From: Buchnera aphidicola (Brevicoryne brassicae)
Lineage (GTDB): Bacteria; Pseudomonadota; Gammaproteobacteria; Enterobacterales; Enterobacteriaceae
DNA: 64,000 bases
Assembly (NCBI RefSeq): GCF_005082825.1
Contig: NZ_CP034882.1
Span: 508,318-572,317, forward strand
Reading direction: 5' to 3'
The notes under the pieces are model-generated. The model saw only the letters and a list, made by a program, of their open reading frames with translations. It was not told where the DNA came from and ran no database searches. Below are positions 1 to 10,173 of the stretch, in pieces (position 1 is the stretch's first letter; each line of letters opens with the position of its first letter). The translations under genes and the position numbers were made by a program.

Positions 1-1
1 A

Positions 2-178
2 ATTTTAATATTACCAAATTTTTATTCACAAATTTTAAACAAAGATATTTTATATACTGGCTTAACAAGATCTCGAGAAACATTAAATATTTTTTCAACA
101 AAAGACATTTTTCTAAAAACAATTGCAAAAAAAATAGATATAAAAAATAGTTTAATAGATAGAATTAATGATTTTTAA
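2..178 (+). CDS. recD: Exonuclease V (RecBCD) alpha subunit, 3' end only
   Basis: A frame open from the left edge ends at TAA 176-178 and encodes the last 58 residues of RecD. The segment LILPNF and, further on, YTGLTRSRETLNIF match the end of RecD around helicase motif VI (E. coli reads YTAVTRAR here), where the conserved Arg contacts ATP. RecD is the fast 5'-3' helicase of the RecBCD recombination and repair complex. The neighbour argA is also next to recD in E. coli, which supports the call. The two genes converge with only 44 bases between them. The N-terminal part lies outside the window, so integrity cannot be judged. Confidence 0.85.
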   Translation: MLILPNFYSQILNKDILYTGLTRSRETLNIFSTKDIFLKTIAKKIDIKNSLIDRINDF

Positions 179-222
179 TCATACTTAAAAAAACTTTTAA
201 TAAAATCTTTGAAAAAGATATT

Positions 223-1551
223 TTAAAATACATCAGTTATTAAAATTTTAGAACCACGCTGATAATTATACATTTTCTTTTTGCTTTCAGGAAGTGTTTC
301 AATATTAGCTAAAACAAAACCTTTCTCTTGAAACCAATGAATACTTTTAGTAGTCAATACGAAAATTTTCTTTAAATTCATTTTTTGAGCACGAATTTTT
401 ATTTTTTTTAATAAAAGATTTCCTCTAGAAGAATTTCGATAGTCTGGATGAACTGCTACGCAAGCCATTTCTCCTATTTTTTCTTTTATAAAAGGATATA
501 ATGCTGCACAAGCAATTGTTAAATTATCACGTTCAATAATGGTAAATTTATCTATTTCTATTTCTAACTGTTCTCTTGATCTGCGAACTAAAATTCCTTT
601 TTTTTCTAAAGGACGAATTAATTCTAATATACCCCCAATATCATTAATACTTGCTTCTCTAATTTTTTCTGCAGATTCCATTACTATTTGTGTACCAATA
701 CCTTCACGTGAAAATAATTCTTGTAATAATGCTCCATTTTTATGATAACTGATTAAATGACTACGATTTACTCCACTTTTACATGCCTTTATCGCTCCTC
801 TTAAAAAACGCACGGTTGAAGAAATATAATCACCTAAATTTTCTAATTTTTTAATTTTACTTCTAATTTCATCTGGAAGTAATTCAGAAATAGTTTTACC
901 TTTATCATTTATAACTCCTTGTTTACAACAAAAACCTATCATTTTTTCTGCTTTTAAAATAATACTAACTTGAGTTGCTATTTCTTCAGAAGTTACATTA
1001 AAACTTTCTCCTGTAACCGAAACTGCAACAGGACCAATTAAAACTATAGATCCATTTTTTAATTGACAATCAATTGCATTTTTATCGATTCTTCTAATTC
1101 GACCACTGTGACAATAATCTATACCGTCATCTACACCTAATGGTTGAGCAATAATGAAATTACCACTTACTACATTAATGTTTGCTCCTTGAAGAGGAGT
1201 GTTATTTAAACTCATTGATAAACGTGCTGTAATATCTAGTTGCAATCTTCCTGCTGCTTGTTTTACTTGTTCTAAAGATGCTAAATCAGTTATACGTATA
1301 TATTTATGATAAATAATTTTAATGTTTTTTTCACTTAAAATAGCATTAATTTGAGGGCAAGAACCGTATACGACTACTAAACGAATACCTAAACTATGTA
1401 ATAATCCTATATCATTAATGATACCAGAAAAATTTCCATATTTAATTGCCTCACCGCCTAACATTATTACAAACGTTTTACCACGATGAGCATTAATGTA
1501 AGGAACACTGTGACGAAAACCCTGAACTAATTCAGTAGTACGTTCTTTCAT
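223..1551 (-). CDS. argA: N-acetylglutamate synthase
   Basis: ArgA transfers acetyl from acetyl-CoA to glutamate, the first step of arginine synthesis, an amino acid Buchnera supplies to its host. The 442-residue product is as long as E. coli ArgA (443). An amino-acid-kinase-like domain fills about residues 25-285 ([12 protein letters not shown] near the start), followed by a GNAT acetyltransferase domain at about 295-430 with [18 protein letters not shown] as the acetyl-CoA loop. It begins with ATG at 1551 and reads towards recD. Whether arginine feedback inhibition is kept cannot be read by eye. No frame damage is seen, although there are several runs of eight A. Confidence 0.97.
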   Translation of the reverse strand: MKERTTELVQGFRHSVPYINAHRGKTFVIMLGGEAIKYGNFSGIINDIGLLHSLGIRLVVVYGSCPQINAILSEKNIKIIYHKYIRITDLASLEQVKQAAGRLQLDITARLSMSLNNTPLQGANINVVSGNFIIAQPLGVDDGIDYCHSGRIRRIDKNAIDCQLKNGSIVLIGPVAVSVTGESFNVTSEEIATQVSIILKAEKMIGFCCKQGVINDKGKTISELLPDEIRSKIKKLENLGDYISSTVRFLRGAIKACKSGVNRSHLISYHKNGALLQELFSREGIGTQIVMESAEKIREASINDIGGILELIRPLEKKGILVRRSREQLEIEIDKFTIIERDNLTIACAALYPFIKEKIGEMACVAVHPDYRNSSRGNLLLKKIKIRAQKMNLKKIFVLTTKSIHWFQEKGFVLANIETLPESKKKMYNYQRGSKILITDVF

Positions 1552-1731
1552 GACAATCCTCTTGCATTTTTACTGCAACCTATATATTATTTTTATACAC
1601 ATATAATTGAAATAGTAAGAATTTTAAAAATAAATAAAAATATTAATTTATATAAAAAAATTTGGAAGGTTTTTAAAAAAAGATGGGATTTAAGTTAAAT
1701 TAAAAATTTTAAAACTTGACTGGTAATAAAT

Positions 1732-1808
<77 letters not shown>

Positions 1809-1820
1809 TTTATAAACAGA

Positions 1821-1849
1821 ATAATACACCTTTATAAAAAATAATACAA
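1821..1849 (-). promoter_or_regulatory. Predicted sigma-70 promoter of tRNA-fMet
   Basis: On the minus strand TTGTAT (1844-1849) and TATTAT (1821-1826) are spaced by 17 bases and lie 12 bases before the tRNA 5' end. The match to the consensus and the position just upstream of a stable RNA gene make this one of the better promoters in the window. The surrounding DNA is very A+T rich, so the call is a prediction only. Confidence 0.6.
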
Positions 1850-1924
1850 CATTTTTTTATAAAAAAATCATTTTTATTTAAAATAAATATTACTAAAAAA
1901 ATATATTTTATATATAATAAAAAA

Positions 1925-2998
1925 ATGAATAAAATAGAAAAAATAATATTTTTAATCTTGTTGTCTATATTTTTAATAAGTTGTAAAAATAAATCTTTTA
2001 ACCGAGGACAACAATATAAAAAAATACTAGTAAAAAATGTAACAAAAATTAAAAAAATAAATATTACAAGCAAAATAATCAATCAAGAATCATTTCTTAT
2101 TCAAATTAAAGCTATTAAAAAATCATCTCCATCTTTATATTTAAAAAATAAATCTATATATAATAAAATTACATATTGGCTAAAAAAAAACTCTAATATT
2201 AATGAATTTAATAAATTCGGTATTAATTCATTTCAAATGAAAGGTATAGATAACTATGGAAATGTTAAAATAACCGGTTATTATACTCCAATAATAGAAG
2301 CTAGAAAAATCAAAAAAGATAAATTTAAATATCCGATATATTCTATGCCTTATGATATTAAAAAACATCAATTTTTACCGAAAAGAAAAGATATATATAA
2401 TGGAATTTTAGATAAAAAGTATATTTTAGCTTATAGCAATTCTTTAATAAATAATTTTATCATGGAAATTCAAGGAAGTGCTTTTATAAATTACGGTAAT
2501 AAAAAACCATTAACTTTTTTCAGTTATGCAGGAAAAAATGGTTGGCCTTATAAATCCATTGGTCAAATTTTAATTAATCGGGGTCAAATAGAAAAAAAAA
2601 ATATGTCTATGCAAGAAATTAAAAAATGGTGTAATAAACATACACAGAAAGAAATACAAAATTTATTTGAAGAAAATAAATCGTTTGTATTTTTTAAAGA
2701 AACAAAAAGAAAACAAGTATATGGCGCAAGTGCTATTCCATTAATATCTAAAGCTTCGATAGCCGCAGATAGTTCTATAATAAAAAAGGGTAGTGTGATC
2801 TTATTACAAATGCCTATATTAAACAAAAAAGGTATATTTATTAACAAATATGAGATGCGTTTAGTTATTGCATTAGATGTAGGAGGTGCCGTTAAAGGAC
2901 AACATTTTGATGTTTACGAAGGAATTGGAGAAGAAGCAGGAATATTAGCAGGATTTTATAATCATTATGCATATGCTTGGATATTAAATACAAAATAA
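1925..2998 (+). CDS. mltA: Membrane-bound lytic murein transglycosylase A
   Basis: MltA cleaves the beta-1,4 bond between MurNAc and GlcNAc in peptidoglycan. The 357-residue product (E. coli about 365) starts with a hydrophobic stretch ending in the lipobox LISC (Cys about residue 20), so it is probably an outer-membrane lipoprotein. The C-terminal catalytic block [14 protein letters not shown], at about residues 316-329, contains the Asp residues of the family active site. Retention fits a Buchnera lineage that still makes murein. Codons near 2592-2601 form an in-frame run of ten A, a slippage-prone sequence. The gene faces away from tRNA-fMet, with no partner upstream. Confidence 0.95.
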   Translation: MNKIEKIIFLILLSIFLISCKNKSFNRGQQYKKILVKNVTKIKKINITSKIINQESFLIQIKAIKKSSPSLYLKNKSIYNKITYWLKKNSNINEFNKFGINSFQMKGIDNYGNVKITGYYTPIIEARKIKKDKFKYPIYSMPYDIKKHQFLPKRKDIYNGILDKKYILAYSNSLINNFIMEIQGSAFINYGNKKPLTFFSYAGKNGWPYKSIGQILINRGQIEKKNMSMQEIKKWCNKHTQKEIQNLFEENKSFVFFKETKRKQVYGASAIPLISKASIAADSSIIKKGSVILLQMPILNKKGIFINKYEMRLVIALDVGGAVKGQHFDVYEGIGEEAGILAGFYNHYAYAWILNTK

Positions 2999-3046
2999 TT
3001 AAAAAAAATTATATCATTCACATACTTAAAAACTAACTATAAAAAT

Positions 3047-3529
3047 ATGAACATAATTCAATCAGGAATTACAGCAAAAAATGCTTCTGTTGCTATAATC
3101 ATTGCTCGATTTAACGAATTGATTAATAAATACTTATTATCAGGAACAATAGATACATTAACAAGAATAGGCCATATAAATAAAGAAAACATCTTAAAAA
3201 TCTATGTTCCTGGAACATATGAAATACCTGTTGTCGCTAGTTATATTGCAAATTCTAAAAAATATGATGCAATTATTGCAATAGGAACAATTATAAAAGG
3301 AGAAACTGATCATTTTAAATATATTTCTGGCGATACTAGCAGTAGTCTTTTAACTATTAGCACTAAATATTTTATACCTATAACATCAGGAATATTGACA
3401 ACAAAAAACATTGAACAATCTCTTGAAAGATCAGGGGCAAAAATGGGTAATAAAGGTTCTCAAGCTGCTTTCGCTGCATTAGAAATGATTAACGTCATGA
3501 AAAATTTAAAAAAATCACTGAAAATATAG
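3047..3529 (+). CDS. ribE: 6,7-dimethyl-8-ribityllumazine synthase (beta subunit of riboflavin synthase)
   Basis: This enzyme (also called RibH) condenses the ribitylaminopyrimidine with dihydroxybutanone phosphate to lumazine, the step before riboflavin. The 160-residue protein (E. coli 156) shows the substrate loop VPGTYEIPV, the GETDHFKYISG segment carrying the catalytic His, and NKGSQAAFAALEMINV at the C-terminus. It is followed 34 bases later by thiL and then ribD. In E. coli the order is ribD-ribE-nusB-thiL, so ribE and thiL now precede ribD. Riboflavin is one of the vitamins Buchnera can make. Confidence 0.97.
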   Translation: MNIIQSGITAKNASVAIIIARFNELINKYLLSGTIDTLTRIGHINKENILKIYVPGTYEIPVVASYIANSKKYDAIIAIGTIIKGETDHFKYISGDTSSSLLTISTKYFIPITSGILTTKNIEQSLERSGAKMGNKGSQAAFAALEMINVMKNLKKSLKI

Positions 3530-3563
3530 CATATTTTATGTTTTTAAAAATTGATTATAAATT

Positions 3564-4535
3564 ATGAAATTTACCGAATTTGAAATTATCTCTCAATATT
3601 TTCAACGTAATCAAAAAAAAGATTTCAATGAAATTCAAGGAATTGGAGATGATAGTGCTTTGTTAAAAATACCAAAAAACTACGTTCTTGCAATTAGTAC
3701 TGATACATTAGTTAAAGGAATTCACTTTTTACAAAACATCACCCCTGAAGATTTAGCATTTAAAACAGTAGCAGTAAATTTAAGTGATCTTGCTGCGATG
3801 GGTGCTCAACCAAAATGGATAACTTTATCTATTACATTACCAAAAGCTAATAATATATGGCTGGAAAAATTTAGTAATAGTTTTTTTAACATATTAAATC
3901 AATACAATACAAAATTAATCGGTGGCGATACAACACGAGGTCCTTTAAGTATTACATTAAGTGTATATGGAATATTAAAAAAAAATACGGGACTATTAAG
4001 AAGTAATGCCAATATAGGAGATTTAATTTATGTTACTGGAAGTCTCGGTGAAAGTGCAGCAGGTCTTTTTTTGCTTAAAAAAAAATTTTTTATAAAAAAC
4101 TCAATTATACGAAATTATTTAATAAACAAACATCTTCGTCCTACTCCGAGAGTTTATGAAGGAATAGCTATCAAGGACGTTGCCAATTCTGCTATTGATA
4201 TATCAGATGGATTAATTTCTGATTTAGGTCATATATTAAAAAACAGTCAATGTGGAGCAAATGTTAATTTAAATAAAATACCAATTTCTACAATTTTAAA
4301 AGACAATTTTCAACATCAAAATTACTTAGATTGGGCATTAAACACAGGAGAAGATTATGAACTGTGTTTTACTATATCTAAGAAAAATATTAAAAAACTA
4401 AATATAATCATTAAAAATTTTTCGATAGATTTTACATGCATTGGTTATATTACACCTTTCGAAAAAGGTTTTAATTTGTTATATAATAACAAAAGAGTTG
4501 TATTTAAAAAAACAGGATTTAATCATTTCGATTAA
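3564..4535 (+). CDS. thiL: Thiamine-monophosphate kinase
   Basis: ThiL phosphorylates thiamine monophosphate to thiamine pyrophosphate with ATP. The 323-residue product has the length of the family (E. coli about 325) and its landmarks: GIGDDSALL at about residue 26, STDTLVKGIHF at about 46, the Mg-binding GGDTTRGP near 120, AIDISDGLISDLGH near 210 and GEDYELCF near 262. TPP made here is the cofactor needed by Dxs, encoded at 6,206-8,035. A run of nine A directly followed by six T (4077-4091) lies inside the gene without breaking the frame. No other thiamine gene is seen in the window. Confidence 0.96.
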   Translation: MKFTEFEIISQYFQRNQKKDFNEIQGIGDDSALLKIPKNYVLAISTDTLVKGIHFLQNITPEDLAFKTVAVNLSDLAAMGAQPKWITLSITLPKANNIWLEKFSNSFFNILNQYNTKLIGGDTTRGPLSITLSVYGILKKNTGLLRSNANIGDLIYVTGSLGESAAGLFLLKKKFFIKNSIIRNYLINKHLRPTPRVYEGIAIKDVANSAIDISDGLISDLGHILKNSQCGANVNLNKIPISTILKDNFQHQNYLDWALNTGEDYELCFTISKKNIKKLNIIIKNFSIDFTCIGYITPFEKGFNLLYNNKRVVFKKTGFNHFD

Positions 4536-4584
4536 AAATCATTTTAAAATAATATTTTTTTAAAAATATATTTCGGTTAAAAAA

Positions 4585-5028
4585 ATGAACGATATATTTT
4601 ATATGAAAAGAGCAATAAAAATTAGCAAATTAGGTCAATTTACTACTTCACCTAATCCTAATGTAGGATGTGTAATAGTAAAAAATAATAAAATAATTGG
4701 AGAAGGATGGCATAAAAAATCAGGAGATCATCATGCAGAAATAAATGCATTAATGATAGCCGGTAATAAAGCAAAGGGAGCAGATGTTTATATAACACTT
4801 GAACCATGTAATTATTTTGGAAAAACACCACCATGCTGTGAAGCGCTAATCAAGGCTGGCATCAATCGTGTCATCATATCAAACATAGATCCTAATCCTA
4901 AAGTTTCTGGTCGGGGAGTCTTATACCTTAAAAAAAATGGTATTGCTGTTACAACAGGTTTATTATCAAAAGAATCAGAAAAATGTAATAAAGGTTTCTT
5001 TAAAAGAATGAAAAGTGGATTACCATGA
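4585..5028 (+). CDS. ribD1: Diaminohydroxyphosphoribosylaminopyrimidine deaminase (N-terminal half of RibD)
   Basis: This 147-residue protein is the deaminase domain of the bifunctional E. coli RibD (second step of riboflavin synthesis). The zinc-binding signature is complete: HAEINAL near residue 50 and PCNYFGKTPPC near 74. Translation stops at TGA 5026-5028, exactly between the two domains, and the reductase half continues in the same frame (5047-5688). In E. coli the stop position is a Tyr in an unbroken protein. Other Buchnera genomes are, as I recall, also annotated with separate ribD1 and ribD2, so this may be a stable gene split and not fresh decay. Confidence 0.93.
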   Translation: MNDIFYMKRAIKISKLGQFTTSPNPNVGCVIVKNNKIIGEGWHKKSGDHHAEINALMIAGNKAKGADVYITLEPCNYFGKTPPCCEALIKAGINRVIISNIDPNPKVSGRGVLYLKKNGIAVTTGLLSKESEKCNKGFFKRMKSGLP

Positions 5029-5046
5029 ATACAACTTAAATTAGCA

Positions 5047-5688
5047 ATGTCTATAGATGGTAGAATAGCCATGCAGAGTGGTGAAAGTAAATGGATTACT
5101 TCAAAATATGCGCGTCAAGATGTTCAAAAATTTCGAGCAAAAAGTTCAGTAATTTTAACTAGTAGTTCTACTATACTAAAAGACAATTCTTTATTTAATG
5201 TACGTCATAATGAACTTGACAAAAATACATTGTCAATGTTCCCTAAAAAAATATTTCAACATCCAATTAGAGTAATTATAGACAGCAAAAATCGTCTAAC
5301 ACCATCATATAAAATTTTTAATACAGAAGGAAAAATTTGGTTGATGCGTTTAAAATCAGATAAACGTTTATGGCCTGAAAATACAAAGCAAATCATAACA
5401 AAAGAATATAATAAAAAAATAGATATTTTATCTGTTTTAAAGTTTTTAGGAAAATCAGAAATCAACAATGTATGGATAGAAGCAGGAAGTACTTTATCTG
5501 GATTCTTATTAAATAAGAATTTAATAGATGAGTTAATTATATATATAGCACCTAAAATACTTGGACATGAAGCCAAACCATTGTGTTTTATTTATAATAA
5601 ACTTAAATTAATTGATTCTCTTCAATTTCAATTCCAAAAAATTTGCAAAATAGGTCCAGATATAAGATTGATATTACATCCTAAATAA
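5047..5688 (+). CDS. ribD2: 5-amino-6-(5-phosphoribosylamino)uracil reductase (C-terminal half of RibD)
   Basis: The product is the NADPH-dependent reductase domain of RibD, catalysing the third step of riboflavin synthesis. From ATG 5047 it gives 213 residues with family landmarks [14 protein letters not shown] at the start, RVIIDSKNR near 75, and [14 protein letters not shown] followed by ELIIYIAPK near 140-165. The frame is continuous with ribD1 apart from one TGA. No clear ribosome binding site precedes ATG 5047, and starting there drops about six residues (IQLKLA) that form the first beta strand in the fused protein. Translation may therefore depend on coupling or on read-through of TGA. 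Confidence 0.9.
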   Translation: MSIDGRIAMQSGESKWITSKYARQDVQKFRAKSSVILTSSSTILKDNSLFNVRHNELDKNTLSMFPKKIFQHPIRVIIDSKNRLTPSYKIFNTEGKIWLMRLKSDKRLWPENTKQIITKEYNKKIDILSVLKFLGKSEINNVWIEAGSTLSGFLLNKNLIDELIIYIAPKILGHEAKPLCFIYNKLKLIDSLQFQFQKICKIGPDIRLILHPK

Positions 5689-5719
5689 TTTTAATTAATA
5701 ATTAAGAGATTTTTTGTTT

Positions 5720-6151
5720 ATGAAACCATCTTCTCGAAGAAAAGCTCGAGCACGTGCTTTACAAATACTATATTCTTGGGAAATATCTCATAATAATATT
5801 AAAGAAAGTGCTATACAATTTTTAAAAGAAAGAAATCAAAAAAATATTGATATCACATATTTTTATGACTTAATCTTTGGAATTACACGTAATTGCAAAA
5901 ATATAGATAATTTAATGAAACCCTATTTATTTAGATCATTAAAAGAATTAGGACAAATTGAAAAGGCAATTCTTAGAATTTCTTTCTATGAATTATATAA
6001 TCGAAAAGATATACCTTATAAAGTTTCTATTAATGAAGGAATAGAATTAGCAAAATTATTTGGTTCTAAAGATAGTCATAAATTTATAAATGGTGTTTTA
6101 GATAAAGCAGCAATAAAAATAAGATATAACAAGACCAATATTATTATATAA
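5720..6151 (+). CDS. nusB: Transcription antitermination factor NusB
   Basis: NusB with NusE (ribosomal protein S10, encoded at 57,131) binds boxA RNA and allows antitermination of rRNA transcription; a boxA is present in this window at 39,726. The product from ATG 5720 has 143 residues (E. coli 139) and starts [20 protein letters not shown], aligning with the E. coli N-terminus. A TTG six bases upstream is also in frame but less likely. The C-terminus [20 protein letters not shown] is nearly identical to the family. It follows ribD2 as in the E. coli rib-nus cluster and converges with dxs. Confidence 0.96.
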   Translation: MKPSSRRKARARALQILYSWEISHNNIKESAIQFLKERNQKNIDITYFYDLIFGITRNCKNIDNLMKPYLFRSLKELGQIEKAILRISFYELYNRKDIPYKVSINEGIELAKLFGSKDSHKFINGVLDKAAIKIRYNKTNIII

Positions 6152-6205
6152 TATTTGTTTGTTAATAATTTTGTTTTATAAAATGTAAAACAACAAAAAT
6201 TTATA

Positions 6206-8035
6206 CTATTGTCTTAACCAATAAAAAATTTGTTTATGGATTCCTTCTTTATCCAATTGATAATCATGTCTAATTTCTTCTTGAGTACCCTGTGGAATAA
6301 ACGTATCTGGTAATCCAATATTTAACACTGGTAATAGAATTTTTTTGACCATAATAAATTCGTTTACCGCACTGCCTGCTCCACCAGAAATCACGCCTTC
6401 TTCAAGAGTAATAAAAAACTGATGATTAGAAGAAAGTTTTAAAATCATATTTTTATCTAAAGGCTTAACGAAACGCATATCAACTAATGTTGCATCTAGA
6501 CTGTTTGCCGAAAAAAAAGCATTTTTCAATAAAGTACCAAAATTTAAAATTGCTATTTTTTTTCCCATTCTTTTTATAAGAGATTGTCCTAATGGAATTT
6601 TATTCATTGGCATTAATAATGCTCCAATACCATTTCCTTTAGGATATCTTACTACACTAGGTCCCTTATTATGCATATAACCAGTATAAAGCATTTGTCT
6701 GCATTCATTTTCATCACTAGGCGTCATAATAACTATTCCAGGAATACATCTTAAATACGCTAAATCAAAAATTCCTTGATGAGTTTCTCCATCGTTGCCA
6801 ACAATACCACCTCTATCAACTGCGAATAAAATAGCTAATTTTTGCAATGCAACATCATGTATAAATTGATCGTAAGCTCTTTGTAAAAAAGTAGAATAAA
6901 TAGAGACAATAGGTTTATAGCCACTAATCGAAAGACCTGCAGCAAAAGTAACTGCATGTTGTTCAGCAATAGCAACATCAAAATATTGATTTGGAAAAAG
7001 ACGAGAAAACTTAAGTATACCAGAGCTTTCACACATTGCAGGAGTTATAGCTATTAACTTTTTATCTGATTTAGCTATTTCACAAAGCCAAGATCCAAAA
7101 ACATCTGAATAACTGATAACAGATTCCGAAACTAATGGACTACGAGGAGGAATAGAATGCCACTTAATAGGATCTAATTCTGCTGGAAGGTAACCTTTTC
7201 CTTTCTTAGTAACAAGATGTAATAAATAAGTACCTTTTTTACATTTGATTTTTTTTAATATATCAATAATAGAAAAAATATTATGTCCATCAAATGGACC
7301 TAAATATTTAAAACCCAAATTAGAAAATATTGAATTAAAAGAAAAAAAATTACTATTAATATTTTTTTTTTTAAAAAATAATTGTTTTTGAAAAAAATCT
7401 ATTTTTTTTCTATTATTTTTATTTTTTCTATAATTTCTCAAAAATTCTAAATGATTACTTAAAGCTCCGACATTTTTTGAAATAGACATTTGATTATCAT
7501 TTAATATGACTAACAAATTAGATTTAATTGTACCAGCATGATTCATCGCTTCAAATGCCATACCTGCTGTCATTGCACCATCACCAATGACACAAATAGT
7601 TTTTCTGTTTTTACCTTCTTTTAAAGCAGCAATAGACATTCCTAAACCTGCGCTAATAGAAGTAGAAGAATGACCGACATTTAATATATCATATTCACTT
7701 TCTTCTCTACAGGGAAATGAATGTAAACCATTTTTTTTCCTAATACTTTTAATTCTTTTACTTCTTCCAGTTAATATTTTATGAGGATATGCTTGATGTC
7801 CTATATCCCATATTAGATTATCAAATGGAGTATTATAAATGTAATGTAATGCTACAGTAATTTCGACTACACCTAATCCAGAAGCAAAATGTCCTTTAGA
7901 AAATGTAACAACTTCTAATAAATATTCACGCAATTCAAAACATAATTGAGGTAACTGATCAATGGGCAATAATCGTAAATTTTCTACTGAACTAGCAAAA
8001 TACAAAACTGGATATTTTTTAGAATTAAAATTCAT
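6206..8035 (-). CDS. dxs: 1-deoxy-D-xylulose-5-phosphate synthase
   Basis: Dxs condenses pyruvate and glyceraldehyde 3-phosphate, the first step of the MEP isoprenoid pathway, using thiamine pyrophosphate. The 609-residue product (E. coli 620) keeps the GDGAMTAG...NDNQMSIS cofactor motif at about 150-185, [13 protein letters not shown] near 121, and [11 protein letters not shown] with the catalytic Glu near 358. Residues about 195-230 are a Lys/Asn/Phe-rich variable segment, encoded around an in-frame run of eleven A (7372-7382 on the plus strand as T), the longest homopolymer inside a gene here. The gene lies 19 bases downstream of ispA and probably shares its transcript. Confidence 0.96.
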   Translation of the reverse strand: MNFNSKKYPVLYFASSVENLRLLPIDQLPQLCFELREYLLEVVTFSKGHFASGLGVVEITVALHYIYNTPFDNLIWDIGHQAYPHKILTGRSKRIKSIRKKNGLHSFPCREESEYDILNVGHSSTSISAGLGMSIAALKEGKNRKTICVIGDGAMTAGMAFEAMNHAGTIKSNLLVILNDNQMSISKNVGALSNHLEFLRNYRKNKNNRKKIDFFQKQLFFKKKNINSNFFSFNSIFSNLGFKYLGPFDGHNIFSIIDILKKIKCKKGTYLLHLVTKKGKGYLPAELDPIKWHSIPPRSPLVSESVISYSDVFGSWLCEIAKSDKKLIAITPAMCESSGILKFSRLFPNQYFDVAIAEQHAVTFAAGLSISGYKPIVSIYSTFLQRAYDQFIHDVALQKLAILFAVDRGGIVGNDGETHQGIFDLAYLRCIPGIVIMTPSDENECRQMLYTGYMHNKGPSVVRYPKGNGIGALLMPMNKIPLGQSLIKRMGKKIAILNFGTLLKNAFFSANSLDATLVDMRFVKPLDKNMILKLSSNHQFFITLEEGVISGGAGSAVNEFIMVKKILLPVLNIGLPDTFIPQGTQEEIRHDYQLDKEGIHKQIFYWLRQ

Positions 8036-8054
8036 TACATACTCTTTAGTGAAT

Positions 8055-8899
8055 TTATTTAATGTCTTTAATTATAAATTTTGTCAATTGTTCTAAAAAA
8101 CTAACGTTAAAACCTTTTTTCTTTAAATTATTCAACGCTAAAAATGCTTTTTCATATAACTCATTTATTTTTATTTTTGATTTTTGTATATTTTGTATTA
8201 AAGGATAAGTGTCATTTTTTAAATCTGAGATATCATCTTTAATTTGAAATGCTAAACCGACACAAATTGAAAAAAAATCTAAAATTGATAAAATAGATTT
8301 AGAAAAATTATATGAAGAAAAATATGCTAAACGTACAGCAGAACGTATTAAAAATGCTGTTTTATATAAATTAATGCTTTCTATGTTATGTAAATTAAGT
8401 TCTTTTTTTTTTCTAAATCTAACATTTGACCAATACACATTCCAGATGAACCAATCGCACTAGATAATTCAGTAATCATATTTATACGTTTAAAATTAGA
8501 AACTCCTGGCATAAAACTTTTAGATAGAATATTAAAAGCAAGACTTTGAAAAGCGTCACCAGCAAGTAAAGAAACATTTTCATTATACTTAATATGACAA
8601 GAACTTTTTCCTCTTCTTAAATCATCATTATCCATACAAGGTAAATCATCATGAATTAAAGAATATATATGAATACATTCAATAGCTGAAGATATTACAT
8701 CTAATGTAATCAGATTTACTCTAAACATTATTCCAGTTCCATATACTAAACAAGGACGCAATCTTTTTCCACCTGGAAACATACTATATTTCATAGCTTT
8801 TAAAAGATTATATTTTTGAAAAGGCAACTTATTTAATACATGAGATAACTTCTTATTTACACGATATTTATATATATTATATAGATGAAGAAAATTCAT
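8055..8899 (-). CDS. ispA: Farnesyl diphosphate synthase, frameshifted in a poly(A) tract
   Basis: IspA makes farnesyl diphosphate from IPP and DMAPP. The gene is read in two overlapping frames: residues 1-165 from ATG 8899, then a second frame to the stop at 8055. The shift lies in ten A (8403-8412, T on the plus strand), just after [10 protein letters not shown]; one extra A restores [25 protein letters not shown], the expected continuation. Both Asp-rich motifs survive ([15 protein letters not shown]). Compared with E. coli (299 residues) the restored product is about 281, mainly because about 18 residues after the second Asp motif are missing. Transcriptional slippage at poly(A), documented in Buchnera, could yield full-length protein; a decaying gene is the alternative. 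Confidence 0.88.
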
Positions 8900-8928
8900 T
8901 TTTAAACACCTAAAAAATCAAAAAATAA

Positions 8929-10116
8929 TTATTTTATAAACAGTCTATTTCTTGAATAAAAACTACAAATAAACCACACAGAAACAATAAAGATTTCAAA
9001 TAAAAACATCTGTGAGATAGTTAAAAAACTATACAACCATCCACTTATAATCCCGCCAAATGATATACCTAAAAATTGACTAGTAGAATAAATACTCATT
9101 ACACTTCCTTTATAACAATTTAATTTTTGTTTTCTTAAATTTTCAGGAAGAAAAACTTCAAGAAAATTAAAAGAAATAAAAAAAACTTGTAAAGCAATTA
9201 TAAAAAATAATAAATTATTTTTAGAAATAATAAAAATAATTTCTGATAAAAAAATAAAAAAAATACAAATTTCAATAATATTTTCTAAAATAGTTTGTAA
9301 TTTACAGTAAAATATAAAAAAAAACAAAAGAAAAAAAGAAATTAATATGGTAATTAAGTATATTTTCCATTGATCATTTACATTACAACCAGATATTTCA
9401 AACTGATCAGGTATTATCATAAAATTCATCATCAATAAGAAATGCAAAAAAAATACACCTAAATAAGATTTAAAAAAAGTTTTATTAAAAATAAATTTTA
9501 ATAATTCTTGATATGAACTTTTTTTCTTGGATTTTAAAATGTTTTTTTCTGAAAGCGGTAACACAAAAAAAACAAATATTATAGATATAATGGATAAACA
9601 TGAAGATATCCAAAAAACAGAAAAAAAACCAAAATTGTGAACAATTATAGGTCCAGTAACCATAGAAATTAAAAAAGAACATGCAAAACTTAGACCTATA
9701 CAAGCAATTGATTTGATATAATTTTCTTTACGAATTAAATCAGATAAAAAAGCCATACATACACCAGAAATTGCACATGAACCTTGCAAAAATCTACCAA
9801 TAATTAATCCCCAGATAGAATGAAAATTAGCAGATATAATATTCCCAATTAAAAATATGAATAAACCTAATATAATTATTTTTGTTCGACTGAATTTATC
9901 CGATAAAACTCCAAATGGAATTTGAAAAATAACTTGAGCAATTCCATATATTCCCATTGATAAACCAACTAAAAATTTATTACTACCATCTAAAAGAATA
10001 CCATATTTACTCAAAACAGGAACTACCATAAACATTCCTAACATACGTAATAAAAAAATCATACAAAAACTAAATGTAACTTGTAATTCTAAAAAGTTCA
10101 TTTTATAATTTTCCAT
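8929..10116 (-). CDS. yajR: YajR-like major facilitator transporter, lacking the C-terminal domain
   Basis: The 395-residue product is a 12-helix MFS protein. LRMLGMFMVVPVLSKYG near residue 24 and FGVLSDKFSRTKIIILG near 68 (motif A between helices 2 and 3) match E. coli YajR closely, and YSTSQFLGISFGGIISGW near 345 matches its second half. E. coli YajR has about 454 residues with a C-terminal ferredoxin-like YAM domain; here the protein ends after the last helix, so that domain is absent. The substrate is unknown. It is one of few transporter genes in Buchnera, and its place before cyo agrees with E. coli order. Confidence 0.9.
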   Translation of the reverse strand: MENYKMNFLELQVTFSFCMIFLLRMLGMFMVVPVLSKYGILLDGSNKFLVGLSMGIYGIAQVIFQIPFGVLSDKFSRTKIIILGLFIFLIGNIISANFHSIWGLIIGRFLQGSCAISGVCMAFLSDLIRKENYIKSIACIGLSFACSFLISMVTGPIIVHNFGFFSVFWISSCLSIISIIFVFFVLPLSEKNILKSKKKSSYQELLKFIFNKTFFKSYLGVFFLHFLLMMNFMIIPDQFEISGCNVNDQWKIYLITILISFFLLFFFIFYCKLQTILENIIEICIFFIFLSEIIFIISKNNLLFFIIALQVFFISFNFLEVFLPENLRKQKLNCYKGSVMSIYSTSQFLGISFGGIISGWLYSFLTISQMFLFEIFIVSVWFICSFYSRNRLFIK

Positions 10117-10173
10117 ACTTAATTTTTTAATTAAATTTCATATTTAATAACAATATTTTTTTCTAAAAAAATA

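Noticed and set aside
1810..2082. A 90-codon frame on the minus strand overlapping the mltA start
   Set aside because: It is antisense to mltA, of A+T-driven Phe/Ile composition, and overlaps the tRNA promoter.
5026..5028. Reading TGA as a sense codon (Trp) in this genome
   Set aside because: The only in-frame TGA of this kind is in ribD; other genes such as cyoB end at TGA and use TGG for Trp, so a code change is not supported.
6167..6201. Hairpin between convergent nusB and dxs
   Set aside because: The stem is only about eight A-T pairs with bulges and no T tract; expected by chance in this composition.
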